The notes under the pieces were generated by a model, which was given only the letters and a program-made list of their open reading frames with translations, was not told the DNA's origin and did not search any database. A stretch of 64,000 bases of DNA from JAAZKI01 sp012799905. Its GTDB lineage: Bacteria; Verrucomicrobiota; Lentisphaeria; Oligosphaerales; Oligosphaeraceae. Shown piece by piece: positions 50,102 to 60,832 of the stretch. The position numbers and the translations under genes are program-made. Location: contig JBMNFR010000009.1 of NCBI GenBank assembly GCA_050949415.1, positions 186,001-250,000 of the forward strand, given 5' to 3'. Each line of letters opens with the position of its first letter. Position 1 is the first letter of the stretch.

Positions 50102-51739
50102 TTCGGTTCTTCCGGTGTTTGGGAAAAAGATAAAGTTTCACTCTCTGCCGTGGCTTAGAGGGGCATCAAGAAGCGGTCGGAGTTCTCCGCCGTACTTTGG
50201 AAATGCCCTTCCGGCAAGGGCTTTCACGGCATAAACGGTTTCCCCCCGCTTCGCGGTTCCCCCCATTTATACGTGAAAGCCCTTGCCTCCGGCCCTTTCC
50301 AAAGTGCAACATCGTCAAGATTGGCTTCTGAAAGAAAATGAAAACATTTCCTTTCAGAAGGCCAATCATGACTTTACCGGCGAGAAAAAAACTTTGAAGC
50401 TGGCCGTCGTCAGCCCTATGTTATGTGTTATCGCTTAACCCTTAACATGGAGGCTTACATGACGACGACCAGCTCAATCTACCATAATCAAAAATCAGGG
50501 GTTTCAACCACGTCTCCACGAAATTCATAGGAGACACCAACTACACAAGAATCGAACGCAAGGAGCACAGCTGCCCGAACTGCCGCTCCCGCGATGTCAA
50601 GCCCTACCATGCCCGCGACCGCCAGATCCGCGGCCAAGGCATAGGCCCCAACAAGCTCATCCTCGAAGTTGCAGTCCATCGGATCTATTGCCGGAAGTGC
50701 GGGAGTCGCTCCTATGAAAATCTGGAATTCCTCCCCCACCCCAAGAGTCGCATTACCCGCTCCCTGGCCCGTACCATCCTTGAACTGCGAAGGGAAATGA
50801 GCCTGAGCGCCATCTCCAGGTACTACGGCCTGGACTGGGATACAGTCAAGAATTTGGAGAAAGACTGGCTGACCAGGAAATACCGTCGGATTCGCATGTC
50901 TGATGTCCGCATCATCGGCATCGACGAGATTCACGTCGGGCATGAATGGGTTGATGGCAAGAGGCGGCAAAAGTACATGACCGTGGTTCGGGACATGGAA
51001 AGCGGGGCGGTGCTGTTCACCGGCGACGGCAAGGGCAGCGAGGCATTGACTCCCTTCAATGCCCGGATCAACCGGTTCAGGGCCAACATCGAGGCGGTCT
51101 GCATGGACATGAGCAATGCCTACGCCAAGTGGGTGAGGGACAACCTTCTCAATGCGACGGTGGTCTATGACCACTTCCACGTCATTCAGCTGATGAACCA
51201 GAAGCTGGACCAGGTACGCAGGAAAGTCCAGGGCATGATGGAGGAGGAAGCTCACCAGCGGCTGAAGGGGAAGCGCTGGCTGCTCCTGCACAAGGCAGAC
51301 AACCTTACGGATGACGAAAGGCTCGAGGTGGAGGAGCTCCGGCATGTCTCCCAGGACCTCCATGACGCCTGGACGATGAAGGAGTACCTGATCAAAATCT
51401 ATCAATTGGCCGATGACGAGAACGAGGCGCGGCAGCTGCTGGCTACATGGGCAGGCGTTTGCCGGCGCATGGACATCCCCGAGCTGAATACGATGGGAAG
51501 GACCGTTGAAAGGCATTTGGATGGAATCTGCGCCTACTGGAAGTTTGACCGGTTGACCAACGCAGCCTCCGAGGGGTTCAACAACAAGATACGGCACCTG
51601 ATTGCACAAGCCTACGGATATCGTGACTATGAGTACTTAAAACTGAAAGTTTATGAATTGCCGTCAATGGTGCTAACCAAGAGAATGCTGAGTTCCTGCT
51701 CAAAATGACCATGTTTTTTCGCAAAACCCGGAAGAGCCG
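50102..51739 (+). mobile_element. ISL3-type insertion sequence, full-length copy 2
   Basis: About 1.64 kb with terminal inverted repeats: left CGGTTCTTCCGGTGTTTGGG (from 50104) and right end (complement) CGGCTCTTCCGGGTTTTGCG (51739 back to 51714), four or five mismatches in 26. One transposase gene fills most of it. The flanking 8-mers (tccaggtt and gaggtagt) do not match, so the normal target duplication is gone. Its right end directly abuts the cut 5' end of the DUF4091 gene. Confidence 0.87.
50459..51708 (+). pseudogene. ISL3-family transposase, complete but frameshifted
   Basis: The natural start is the ATG at 50459 (MTTTSSIYHNQK, GGAGG 7 nt upstream). After an A5 run at 50490-50494 the reading frame shifts by -1 to continue IRGFNHVSTKFIGDTNYTRI, the N-terminal zinc-finger (CPNC, CRKC), an HTH (MSLSAISRYYGLDWDTVKNL) and the DDE core with IIGIDEIHVG, VCMDMSNAY and NAASEGFNNKIRHL. 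One more A would restore the frame, so the run has probably lost a base; transcript slippage could rescue some product. Without it the frame is open only from 50797. Confidence 0.8.
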
Positions 51740-51745
51740 GAGGTA

Positions 51746-53911
51746 GTGGAATTGAAATGCGGCGCCACGGTAAAAAGCCTTCCAGCAGGATTGCAGATTA
51801 CCCTGCCCAAGAGCGACGGCACGCTGGAGACACGCTGGCCGACCGTGACCTTCCGCCTGCCGGATAATGTGGCAGATTATGACAACATTGTGCTGGAAAT
51901 GACCTTAACCGGCGGGGTGGCCGGCAAATTCTCGTATATCGTCCGCGATGCCGGCGACGGGCGTTTCTACTCCACTTGCGGGGTTGAATCCGGTTTGCAG
52001 AAGAAGTATGAAATCGACTGCCAGCGCCCTGGCGTAGTTGATGTAGATAAACTGCGCACTTTTGCAGTCTATCAGAGCAATCCCTCGCATGAATCGGTTT
52101 TTGTGGTCCACAGCCTGTCTCTGCACAGCACTATTCCAGCCCAGGCCGCCAAGCTCGCGGCCGCCTATCGCCAGGCCGGCAACGCAGTCTTGGCCGATCT
52201 GGTTGCGGCCTTGCCGGAGCAAGTCCGCTCCGGCGCCCTGTCGCTGACGGCTGCGCGGACGCAGCTGCAAGCATTAGCGCAGCAGTACGATGCAGAGAAA
52301 CTCTCACTATGGCGTGAGAAAAGCCGGGGCTTTTATCCGCAGGCGCGTTTTGCCGTCTCAGCTCAGGATGACATGGCCAAGCTCCGCCCTGGTGGCGAGG
52401 GGGAGCTGGCGCCGGTATCCCCAAGCTATGAGGTGCAATTGGCGCGCAATGAACGCGAAGGAATGCAAATTTTTGCCTTGGCGCCGCTGGACACTCCGGT
52501 GCAGAATCTCAGCATCAGGGCCGAGAAATTCTGCACTGCCGACGGCGCTGAGCTGCCGACTCCTGAAGTAGCGCCAATAGGTACAGTCAAGGTCGTTGCG
52601 AGCAAGGGCGACGCAGCTAAACTCGGAGAATACTTTGATCCGATTTGTGAATTCACCAACACGGTACCGGAATTGTCCCCCGGGCGAATTCAAGCCTTCC
52701 ATTGCCGCTTCCGAGCCCTGCCAGACACACCGCCCGGGGTATACAGCGGGCACATTGTGCTGGAGAGCGACAACTGCGGCTCTGCTCAAATTCCCCTGAC
52801 CGTGACCGTGTGGAATTTCGCCCTACCGGTTACTGCGACCCTCCGCACGGCGACCTCGGTCTATGGCTCGCCGGCAATGGGAAAACATCGCAATGCCTTT
52901 ATGACCTACCTCCTGCAAGAATACCGCATCAATCCCTTCAGCATCTACTCTGATGCAGCCTACGGCGAACCCGCCCTGCCCCCGGTGACGGAGTATTTGC
53001 AGGCCCGCAAGATTGGTTTGAACTTTCTGCCCATAGTGTACCTGAAGCTCCCGCGCCAGGCACTGCATACCAACAGCGGCCTGCAACCGGCCGAATCCAA
53101 GGCGGCCTGGGATAAATTGACCACGGAGCAGCAGCGCGTCTACCCAGCTGAATGGAAGCAGCGCTACCATGAGATACTGCGCCAGCGTCTGCCTGAACTA
53201 AAGGCGGCTGGATTGATGGATATCGCGTACTGCTATGGCTTTGACGAGGCCTCCGCGTCGGAATGGCCGGCCATTGTCGATCTGGCCAGCTCACTGCGCA
53301 AGGAATTCCCTGAACTGCGCATCATCAGCACTGCCTACGATTACAGCTACGGCGCCGACAGCATCCTGAACGAGGCCCTGGATGGCTGGATTCCGTACAT
53401 CACTCACTACTCCCGAAAGGATGCCGCCGCAGCCCGCCAGCGCGGCAAGGAAGTATGGTATTACACCACTGAAATGAACATTGACCGCGACAGCCTGGCA
53501 GATATCCGAGCCAGCCTGGGCAGCCGTGCCTACGCCGCCCGTGTTGACGGCTGGCTGGTCTGGACGGTCAGCCGCTGGTGCAAAAACCAGCCCATCACCA
53601 CCGTTCCGGCCACCGGCTGGAACCCGGAGAGTTTTCCCGGCAGCAATGGCGGCGGGTCATATTTCTGCATGGGGCCGGAAGGGCGTTTCCTGCCTACAAT
53701 CCGAGCCGAAGCCATCCGCGACGGCATTGAAGACCATGCTTATTTTACTCTCCTGACCCAGGCGCTGTCCAAGAACTTGGGTTCGCCCGAGCTGCGGCAA
53801 AAAGCGGCCGCGCTGTTGCAATCATTATCGCCGCAGGCTGGCGTCAGTGCTGATGAACTGCGTTTGCTTCGAAAACAAGCAGGAACCCTGCTGGAGGAGT
53901 TGTACAAGTGA
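51746..53911 (+). pseudogene. DUF4091 glycoside-hydrolase-like protein, 5' end lost to IS
   Basis: The 721-codon frame has an N-terminal beta domain (about 1-110), a helical linker and a C-terminal DUF4091-type TIM-barrel region: TYLLQEYRINPFSIYSD, IAYCYGFDEASASEWPAIVD with the acid pair DE, YYTTEMNID, and DGIEDHAYFTLL at the end, all typical of GH123-like DUF4091 proteins. The frame is open through the IS junction and begins with a GTG at 51746, only 7 bp from the IS end; the signal peptide expected for this family is absent. It is probably a truncated gene, perhaps still translated from the IS side. Confidence 0.75.
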
Positions 53912-55344
53912 AGCATTTGCTGGTAACTTACGCCTGGAGCATAAACAACATCGGCGACATGGGCATCCAAGCTGGCCTGATGACGCTGCTGCGGCAAATT
54001 TGCCCGGAAGTGCCCGTGAAGCTGATGAGCTATCTGCCGCGTGAAGATGATGCCTGGACTTATTACCGGGATGCACTGCCGCCGTACAATCCGCAGTGTC
54101 AGGTTCTGCCCATGCCTTTTTTTGATTTCATCGCCGGAGACCCGCTTCCTGATGCGGCTTCTGAAGCCACCCGCAACTTGCAAGTCAAGGGACGGGCCTG
54201 GGGCAATCTGGTGCAGCGCCATTCGCGGGTGCGCCTGGAGCAATTTCGCAATGGCACTCTGCCAGCCCGCCAGGCGGAAGCGATTTGCGAGTACCTGCTG
54301 GAACGCTTCCCACTGGAGGTCTTTGCTGATATGCAAGAGTTGATGCCGGAAGCCGCAGAGGCATTCTCCAACGCTGCGTTCGTGTACTACAATTCCGGCA
54401 CCACCCTGAACTTCGGGCGCCTGGGTGTGCGCCGTCTTTTCGGCTACACCCTGCCGCTGGCGATGTCACTGCTGCTGGCCAGAGCCTTGAAAATACCCTA
54501 CGGCATTGGCTCGCAGTCCTTTGACCAAATCGAATGGCCAGTGGAATTGCTCTACCGAAAGATGTTCTGGGACGCTGAATTCGTCTATTGCCGAGACACC
54601 GACTCCATGGATTATCTGAGGCAGAAAAAATTTGAGTTTCGCAAATTCGCCTTTCGTCCTGACACCACGGTCAGTTTTCACCGCAGCGACGATGCCTGGG
54701 CGGATGAGTATCTGCGGGCTCATGGTCTGACCGAGCAGCCTTTCCTGACCATGATTCTGCGCATTTCCAGTCCCAAGGCGAAATATCACGATCCCACTGG
54801 CGGCGCAGTGTCAGCCGAGCGTTGTGCTGCACAAATGCAGCGCATCAAGGTATTTCTTGAGCAATGGTTGGCTGAGACTGGGGGCAAAGTCCTGCTGGCC
54901 CATGAAACCCGTGATACTCTGGGCGAGAACAACGCCCGTGATTTTCTCTATGACATTTTGAGTGAAGAAGCTCAAAAAAATACTGTCTATCTGGATTTCT
55001 TCTGGACGCCGGAGCAGGCCCTGGGAGTCTTCAAGCGTACCGCTCTTTTAGCCAGCATGGAAATCCATTCCTTGATCATGGGCATCGGCAACGGCATACC
55101 GGTTCTTCATCTGCCCTATGCCGAATGTGGGCGCAAACGGCAGATGTTCGCGGATGTGGGTTTAGGGGAGCTGTTGGTGGATATTGACGATGACGACGCT
55201 GCCGCTCAAATGTCCGCCATCGCCCGGCGTCTGGCCGCTGACCCGGAAAGAACCCAAGGACTCCTCGCCGCAGCCCGCGACAAGGTGTTGACAGAGGTCA
55301 ACCGCACCTTGACTGAAGTAGCCGGTTACTGCCGGCGGGCATGA
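53908..55344 (+). CDS. polysaccharide pyruvyl transferase family protein
   Basis: The 478-residue protein (CsaB/WcaK family) begins MKHLLVTYAWSINNIGDMGI with the glycine-rich N-GD-G turn and continues VYYNSGTTLNFG, YGIGSQSFDQI, YCRDTDSMDYLRQK and, near the end, SMEIHSLIMGIGNGIPVLHL (sugar-nucleotide/ligand site). The family transfers ketal pyruvate to glycans or contains related transferases. The GTG start at 53908 overlaps the preceding stop (GTGA) behind GGAGGAG, so it is coupled to the truncated glycosidase gene. Confidence 0.85.
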   Translation: MKHLLVTYAWSINNIGDMGIQAGLMTLLRQICPEVPVKLMSYLPREDDAWTYYRDALPPYNPQCQVLPMPFFDFIAGDPLPDAASEATRNLQVKGRAWGNLVQRHSRVRLEQFRNGTLPARQAEAICEYLLERFPLEVFADMQELMPEAAEAFSNAAFVYYNSGTTLNFGRLGVRRLFGYTLPLAMSLLLARALKIPYGIGSQSFDQIEWPVELLYRKMFWDAEFVYCRDTDSMDYLRQKKFEFRKFAFRPDTTVSFHRSDDAWADEYLRAHGLTEQPFLTMILRISSPKAKYHDPTGGAVSAERCAAQMQRIKVFLEQWLAETGGKVLLAHETRDTLGENNARDFLYDILSEEAQKNTVYLDFFWTPEQALGVFKRTALLASMEIHSLIMGIGNGIPVLHLPYAECGRKRQMFADVGLGELLVDIDDDDAAAQMSAIARRLAADPERTQGLLAAARDKVLTEVNRTLTEVAGYCRRA

Positions 55345-55715
55345 GAGGGAAACATACTCTTGTTTTTTGGGTAATGTGCGAAGTTTTGTGATGAATGCTT
55401 GTAGTATTGGTCACCGATTGATACTCGGAGTTCCGGGCAATCTGCGGCGCAGGGCACCCGGGGTAATGCACTTTAGTGGACAGTGGACAATGGACGTTAG
55501 TGGACGTTAAATGGACGGAAGTGGACATTAGTGGACCCACCGGGCGGGTGAGCTGCATGCCCTGGCTGGCCAGCAGTGGACTGTGGACGGAAGTGGACAT
55601 TAGTGGACCCACCGGGCGGGTGAGCTGCATGCCCTGGCTGGCAGGATGATTTTCTGGATAGACGCCGGTCACCCCAATAAGAGGAGCGAGCTCCGACTCG
55701 ATCAGGAGACCGCGC
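55345..55715. repeat. intergenic TGGAC-rich repeats
   Basis: No gene is supported. Two 59-bp copies, each starting TGGACGGAAGTGGACATTAG, lie at 55512-55570 and 55584-55642, and short GTGGAC/TGGACGTTA units precede them (55476-55511). The 39-base element shared with 46771 is at 55372-55410 (30 of 39 identical). Confidence 0.75.
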
Positions 55716-58700
55716 TTAGTCCAATTCGACTTGGAAAACTGCGCCACCTGGCGTCACCGGCAAGGAAATCTCGCGCACACCAGCAGCGGAACGTACCTTG
55801 ACCACTGCATTGCCGCAAGAATGAAGGCTGAATTCAGCGGAATTGCCATGAACGCCGCAAAATTCCAAATAATTTTTCGGAGCAGTCTCCAAAACCTTCG
55901 AACCGACCACTGTCAGCATGGCAGGCACACGTTCAATTACCTCGTAATCGAAACACAAAGCTCCGGCATGAACCGCAACCGATTTGCGGTTGCCCGGCAG
56001 AGTCCAGTCGGTATTGAGCATGAAAAGCTGTCCGCAGCGGGCATCGTCAAAACGGCGCACGGTCCAGAAGACTTCTTTGGAAGGGTCCTCTACGAACCAT
56101 TCCCCCCGATGCTCACAGGCGAGTTTATTGATCCATGCCGCAGCAAAACGCTGCAAAGCTTCATGCCCCGGATAAGCCCAGGCGGTAATGACATAAACCA
56201 CGCCTTTGCCGTAACGGTAACGTGTAAGCAGAGGCAAAGCCGTAACGGCATCCCAGGCAGCAACTTCCGCACCGGCCAATTCCACCGCGGCAAGCCGGCA
56301 GGAACCATCCTCGCCAGGGAAATCGCTGGGCATGGCGCTCAATTCCACTTCGGGAATCATCTCACGGCCGGCACAGTTCCATTGTCCGCTGAATTCATGA
56401 CTGGTAGGACCAAATACTTTGATTCCGCACAATTCGGAAAGATCGCCAGAGCGGAACAGCCGGAAATCGGTGAAATCACGTTTCTCCTGAGTGCTGAATT
56501 GAGGCAAACCGGAGAAGAGTGTGCCACCCTCACGGACGAAATCACGCAATTTGTCATAATCTTCCGGAATCAGCGTATTCCATCCGAGGTTGAGCAGAAG
56601 TTTATAGCGATGGAAAAATCCGCTGTCCGATTCCACCGGGACTTCATCAAAATCACCATATGGAGTGCCGGCAAAAAAGTGCCGCTGTTTTTCATATTTC
56701 TGTCGCAGCGGATGCGTGAGACAGCCGGGCATCAGCACATCCAGCAGCTGACGGCATTTTTCGGGCTGGGCATGCCCCCATTCGGGAAGATTCCGTCCGA
56801 ACTGTCCCCAGACTGAATAATGGGGGTCCTGTTCTCCGCCGCAGACAAAGCCGTTGAATGGCGCCGCATAGCGTCCCTCCAGGAAGGCGATCGGGCGGCA
56901 GGAATATCCCTGTCGGGGATGGGTCATCACAAAATGGTAGAACTCCCGGAGCATCTGGCGTTTGCCGCTCGTCAGGACATCGTCCCAGCACTGCCTTTCC
57001 TCCTTCCACATCACGAAAAGGCTGTCCTCTTCGTAAAACATATTTGCGCCCATCATCCAGCTCTGGTAGAGCGAGAGGAAGAAAAGCCCCAGCTGATTGG
57101 CGAAATACGGCTGCATGGCGTGCTGAGTGGCGATATGCACGCCCCAGGCGCCATCGGACATGGCTTCGCTGGCGGTGCGCGCCAATGAACACAGATGCAT
57201 AGTATTGGGAACCATGGTTTCGGCCCGGATGTAATCGACTCCGGCCTGATAGCAGTAACGCTGACCGCCGGAGGCATCGCCGAAGCTGACCAGGCGCATC
57301 GAACGGCGAATCCTGTCGACTTTTTCACGCAGGAATGCCACATAATTTTCCGCTGCTTCGCGCATGGATTCCGGACGGATTTCGTGATCGGGATCGATCG
57401 CATACAGCACGCCGGTCAGTTCATGGTATCCGGCCGCGTGCATCATGTTTCCGGCGGCCCGGGCTAACGCGCCACTCTCAAAATCGGTTGCCGCTTCCAC
57501 ATGGATACCATGTTCCAAACAGTATTTTCCCCATTTTTCCAGCAGCGCGTCATCGACTTTCCGGTGTTGACGGCCATCATAATCCTGATAGAGATGACTG
57601 CGGATGACGATCAGGTTGCCCATCCTCGTGCGATTCATATAATCCAGCAGCCATTCCATTTCGCCGCTGTCGTCATGGGGCACGGAAGTGAGGTCGGCGC
57701 CGACCATCAGCGGATGTTTTTCCGCAGGGACTTTCCACACTTCGGCGACCGTGCCGCGCAGATTGGTGTCGGTGACGAATTCCACATTCAAGCCGGGTTC
57801 GGACAGAATGAACGGGAATTCATTCCATCCCGGATTCAGTTGGAGTTCCTGCGACATGCCGGCATAGTGCACGACGCATGAACAGGGTGCGCCGGAATGA
57901 TGAATGCGTCCATATGCTTGCTCTCCGGTGATCACCCAGCGGGGCAACACCAGTTCCTCTGCCGGCGCGGCGGACGGCAGGAAACTGATCCGGTTAATGA
58001 GCAGGAAGAATCGCGGATTGAGGTTGACCAGTTCAAATTCATGCGTCCCGGCGGCTGCCTTGAAACGGGTCCACACATCTTCCAGAATCTGCACGACATA
58101 ATGTTTGCGGAAATAATGTTTGAAGTCGGCGACAGGAACCCCGTCGCACTTCAGGAGCATGGGGAAGGTGTCGCAAACCTGATTTTCCACCTCCGGATCG
58201 AAGTATTTCGCTGCCATGGCAATGAGATGAAAAATCTGTTCGCCGTTCTGCGTTAGATGGGCGGAGAATCGCACCGCTTCTCCGGGCGCCAGCCAGGCGG
58301 AACGCATCCGAGCCCACTCATGCACGGGCAAAGGGAGTTCATCGGCATCCAAAGCTGCTTCCCCCGCCCGCAGCGACGGTCTGAACCAGAGAAAACCGGT
58401 GCGAATCACCGAAATATGGCAATAGCCGTATTTGGGGCCGACCTCGAATACGATCCGGCCTTCATGGGCGATTTGCTGCGCCGTGAAGTCAAACGTGCCG
58501 CTGGCAGTCACCAGATGAAAAACCGCATCGGGTTCGACTTCGGCAATCACATGCAGACCGGAAAGCGCCCGGCGGGTGGTCTCTTGCCATGAATTGCCGG
58601 TTAATGGAATTTCCTTTGGACAACTGGTCGGACCGGAAATGCAGCGTGGATAATGATAAAGACTCAGACTCTCAAGATGACCCTTTTCACATTCCAAGTG

Positions 58701-58784
58701 TCCATCCCAGATATATTGAGGATGATAGTGGCGGCGGGAATAAAGAAACTGATAACCCCACTCAATACGGAAGTCTATCTTCAT
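55716..58784 (-). CDS. large glycoside-hydrolase-like protein with GATase-like domain
   Basis: This 1022-residue protein lacks a signal peptide and has an N-terminal beta-sandwich region (to about 370), a TIM-barrel-like core with HGIHVEAATDFESGAL, LYAIDPDHEIRPESM and VDYIRAETMVPNTMHL (candidate acids in DFESG and RAETM), and a GATase-like domain (LNLGWNTLIPEDYDKLRDFV, REGGTLFSGLP) like beta-galactosidase trimerisation domains. A C-terminal beta part follows. I do not recognise a named GH family. It lies next to an AraC regulator on the same strand, 175 bp away. Confidence 0.65.
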   Translation of the reverse strand: MKIDFRIEWGYQFLYSRRHYHPQYIWDGHLECEKGHLESLSLYHYPRCISGPTSCPKEIPLTGNSWQETTRRALSGLHVIAEVEPDAVFHLVTASGTFDFTAQQIAHEGRIVFEVGPKYGYCHISVIRTGFLWFRPSLRAGEAALDADELPLPVHEWARMRSAWLAPGEAVRFSAHLTQNGEQIFHLIAMAAKYFDPEVENQVCDTFPMLLKCDGVPVADFKHYFRKHYVVQILEDVWTRFKAAAGTHEFELVNLNPRFFLLINRISFLPSAAPAEELVLPRWVITGEQAYGRIHHSGAPCSCVVHYAGMSQELQLNPGWNEFPFILSEPGLNVEFVTDTNLRGTVAEVWKVPAEKHPLMVGADLTSVPHDDSGEMEWLLDYMNRTRMGNLIVIRSHLYQDYDGRQHRKVDDALLEKWGKYCLEHGIHVEAATDFESGALARAAGNMMHAAGYHELTGVLYAIDPDHEIRPESMREAAENYVAFLREKVDRIRRSMRLVSFGDASGGQRYCYQAGVDYIRAETMVPNTMHLCSLARTASEAMSDGAWGVHIATQHAMQPYFANQLGLFFLSLYQSWMMGANMFYEEDSLFVMWKEERQCWDDVLTSGKRQMLREFYHFVMTHPRQGYSCRPIAFLEGRYAAPFNGFVCGGEQDPHYSVWGQFGRNLPEWGHAQPEKCRQLLDVLMPGCLTHPLRQKYEKQRHFFAGTPYGDFDEVPVESDSGFFHRYKLLLNLGWNTLIPEDYDKLRDFVREGGTLFSGLPQFSTQEKRDFTDFRLFRSGDLSELCGIKVFGPTSHEFSGQWNCAGREMIPEVELSAMPSDFPGEDGSCRLAAVELAGAEVAAWDAVTALPLLTRYRYGKGVVYVITAWAYPGHEALQRFAAAWINKLACEHRGEWFVEDPSKEVFWTVRRFDDARCGQLFMLNTDWTLPGNRKSVAVHAGALCFDYEVIERVPAMLTVVGSKVLETAPKNYLEFCGVHGNSAEFSLHSCGNAVVKVRSAAGVREISLPVTPGGAVFQVELD

Positions 58785-58958
58785 GCTGACTCACCCTATA
58801 ATCGTTAATGTGCTAAAGTCGATGATGGACGAGAATATATGAAATCGTGAATCTGAATCTTTTTGAGAGAATTCGTAAAGCAATAAATGTTGACTTGAAG
58901 TAATCTTTTCCCAAAAAACAAAAAGTTGGGCTGATAGCAGTACATGGTTCAAACCCCA
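58785..58958. promoter_or_regulatory. gap with shared motif (possible regulator site)
   Basis: At about 58907-58945 TCTTTTCCCAAAAAACAAAA, then GGCTGATAGCAGTACATGG, resembles 63558-63597 before the sialidase-like gene (about 28 of 36 aligned bases). A site for the AraC-type regulator encoded next door is one explanation. Confidence 0.45.
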
Positions 58959-59837
58959 TCATTGGGGCTGCTTTGTCTGTTGATTACGGTACACGTGCGG
59001 TGTTACGCCATAGGCTTTCCTGAATCTTCGGATGAAATAATTGGCGCTGGAGAATCCGCATTGCGCTGCGATTTCATTGACATTCATTCCGCTGTGAATG
59101 AGAAGATTCTCCGCACGTTCCAGCTGATAATGCAACTTCACTTGTGAGAAGCTTTCGCCGGTGTTTTGCCGGCATAATTCCGAAACATATCCGGGTGAGA
59201 TTCGAAAGAGCCGTGCCACTTGCGAGCGAGTGATGGATTCTTCGCGATGTTCCCGGAGGAAAGCATTGATTTGATTCCAGCGTCTCATCGGTCGCAAATA
59301 TCGTTCACTTGGGGAAGCGTCACTGACTTTCAAATCCTCAACCGTGATTTGAAACAGCGGGAAGAGGAGTTCTTCAGCCAACGGCTGATTGTCGGCTTCC
59401 AGCAGACAATCAATGGCCTTCAGCAAAGCAATGCCTGCATCAGACAACGGTTGGTCAGTATGATAGAAAATATCGCGTTCTGTCGGGGGGATGTGTACGC
59501 CGTCGCAATCGATATGCATGGCGCGGATATAGTTTGGATAAAAGCTGAAAGAGAGGGAGCGCAACGGCTGCATAGACGGGTTGTTCGGGGTGGTGAGCTT
59601 GCCATCTTTTGCACAATATAATATTGCAGGTGCATTTATTTGCAACTCCTGTAGTTTTCCATTCTTCTGGATTTGGTAGTGGCCTTCCCCCTCCAATAAA
59701 ATCAGGAGCCGTGGCACACTGTGAACCCAACCTTCCTCCGGCTCCTCATGAACCGTGAGTCTGGTCGGATGCGCAATGGCCAGCCCTTCTTCGCAAAAGG
59801 GAAGCAAGGCCTCCAAAGATATTTGATATTTCGTCAT
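58959..59837 (-). CDS. AraC-family transcriptional regulator
   Basis: The 292-residue protein has a cupin-like N-terminal sensor (RLLILLEGEGHYQIQKNGKL) and two C-terminal HTH motifs: ITRSQVARLFRISPGYVSEL at about 205-225 and MNVNEIAAQCGFSSANYFIR, RFRKAYGVTPHVYR at about 252-285, the full AraC consensus. Sensors of this type bind sugars. It lies between the glycosidase-like genes on either side and is divergent from the pseudopilin gene, so it probably controls one or both clusters. Confidence 0.9.
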   Translation of the reverse strand: MTKYQISLEALLPFCEEGLAIAHPTRLTVHEEPEEGWVHSVPRLLILLEGEGHYQIQKNGKLQELQINAPAILYCAKDGKLTTPNNPSMQPLRSLSFSFYPNYIRAMHIDCDGVHIPPTERDIFYHTDQPLSDAGIALLKAIDCLLEADNQPLAEELLFPLFQITVEDLKVSDASPSERYLRPMRRWNQINAFLREHREESITRSQVARLFRISPGYVSELCRQNTGESFSQVKLHYQLERAENLLIHSGMNVNEIAAQCGFSSANYFIRRFRKAYGVTPHVYRNQQTKQPQ

Positions 59838-60075
59838 AAAAAAACCAAAGTGCTATTTATGCCGATAAAAAGCTATCCATTTCTTACAGTAATGCTATTT
59901 TTCCTCTTTTCCAACCATTGCTAGGCGTCCTGTTTTATCCTATACTAATAGTAGTTGCCATTTCATTTTCGCAACTGCTGAAAGGCACTCTGAAGCACAC
60001 CGTGAAAGTTCCGGCCAAGGTTGTGCATCAGCATTTGCATCGGCAGCAAAGGATTTAAAACAGGGAGATTAAGCG

Positions 60076-60810
60076 ATGTCAAACAGGAAAGTTAGATTTT
60101 TTACTCTTATTGAGCTTCTCGTCGTGATTGCGATTATCGCCATCCTGGCCTCCATGCTTCTGCCAGCGCTCTCCAAGGCGCGCGAGAAGGCACGCACGAT
60201 CTCCTGCGACAGCAACCTCAAGCAGATTACGCTCTACCAGGCGGTATACATTGATGAAAATGACGGCATGCTCTATGTCGGCGACGCATCGAACAACATC
60301 TGGGGCTTCTGGGGCAACAATCCGGGAGTGTTCGCGGAGGTCACCTACAAGACCACTCCGAAACTTTTCCACTGCCCATGCAGTGAACTGGTGAAAAAGC
60401 CCGACAACACGATCGACTCCTGGTGTCTCTAAGGCACGCCGAGTGACAATGCTTATACACGTGCGACTCAAGTTTCCATTACCAATGGTGTAAAGGCAAT
60501 CGTCGTCAAATCCATCCAGAATCCCAGCCTTGCGCCGCTTACGACCGATACCGGGCGTTCCTCGGGCAATCTTGCAGGCAACAGCGTCACCAGATGGCTG
60601 TGGCATGTTGAATACGGGAACTACGGTGTTCTGAAGGCCTGGCACGGCACCGACAAGGTCAACATGGGCTTTGCCGATGGCCACGTCGCCCCGACGAATC
60701 CCCCGGATCTCAACGACATCGCCTACAACGGCTACCAGCCTGGATACTACACCAGGATCACATGGGCTGTCGGTGCCACTCCGAAAATCCATACCGTCAC
60801 CGCACCGTAG
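60076..60810 (+). pseudogene. pseudopilin-like H-X-DG gene with one in-frame stop
   Basis: After an AGGGAG site the frame reads MSNRKVRFFTLIELLVVIAI and the hydrophobic pilin helix, then CDSNLKQITLYQAVYIDEND, up to a TAA at 60430-60432. The same frame continues with no further stop to TAG at 60808-60810 and includes WHGTDKVNMGFADGHV, the usual C-terminal H-x-DG motif. One base change from TAC/TAT (Tyr) would explain the stop. The prepilin peptidase site lacks the usual Gly at -1 (Phe instead). As it stands it encodes a 118-residue truncated protein; the whole would have 244 residues. A sequencing error cannot be excluded. Confidence 0.85.
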
Positions 60811-60832
60811 AAAGACTTGAGGCGCAATACCA

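Noticed and set aside
50488..51609. Minus-strand frame of 373 codons in the IS
   Set aside because: Antisense shadow of the ISL3 transposase.
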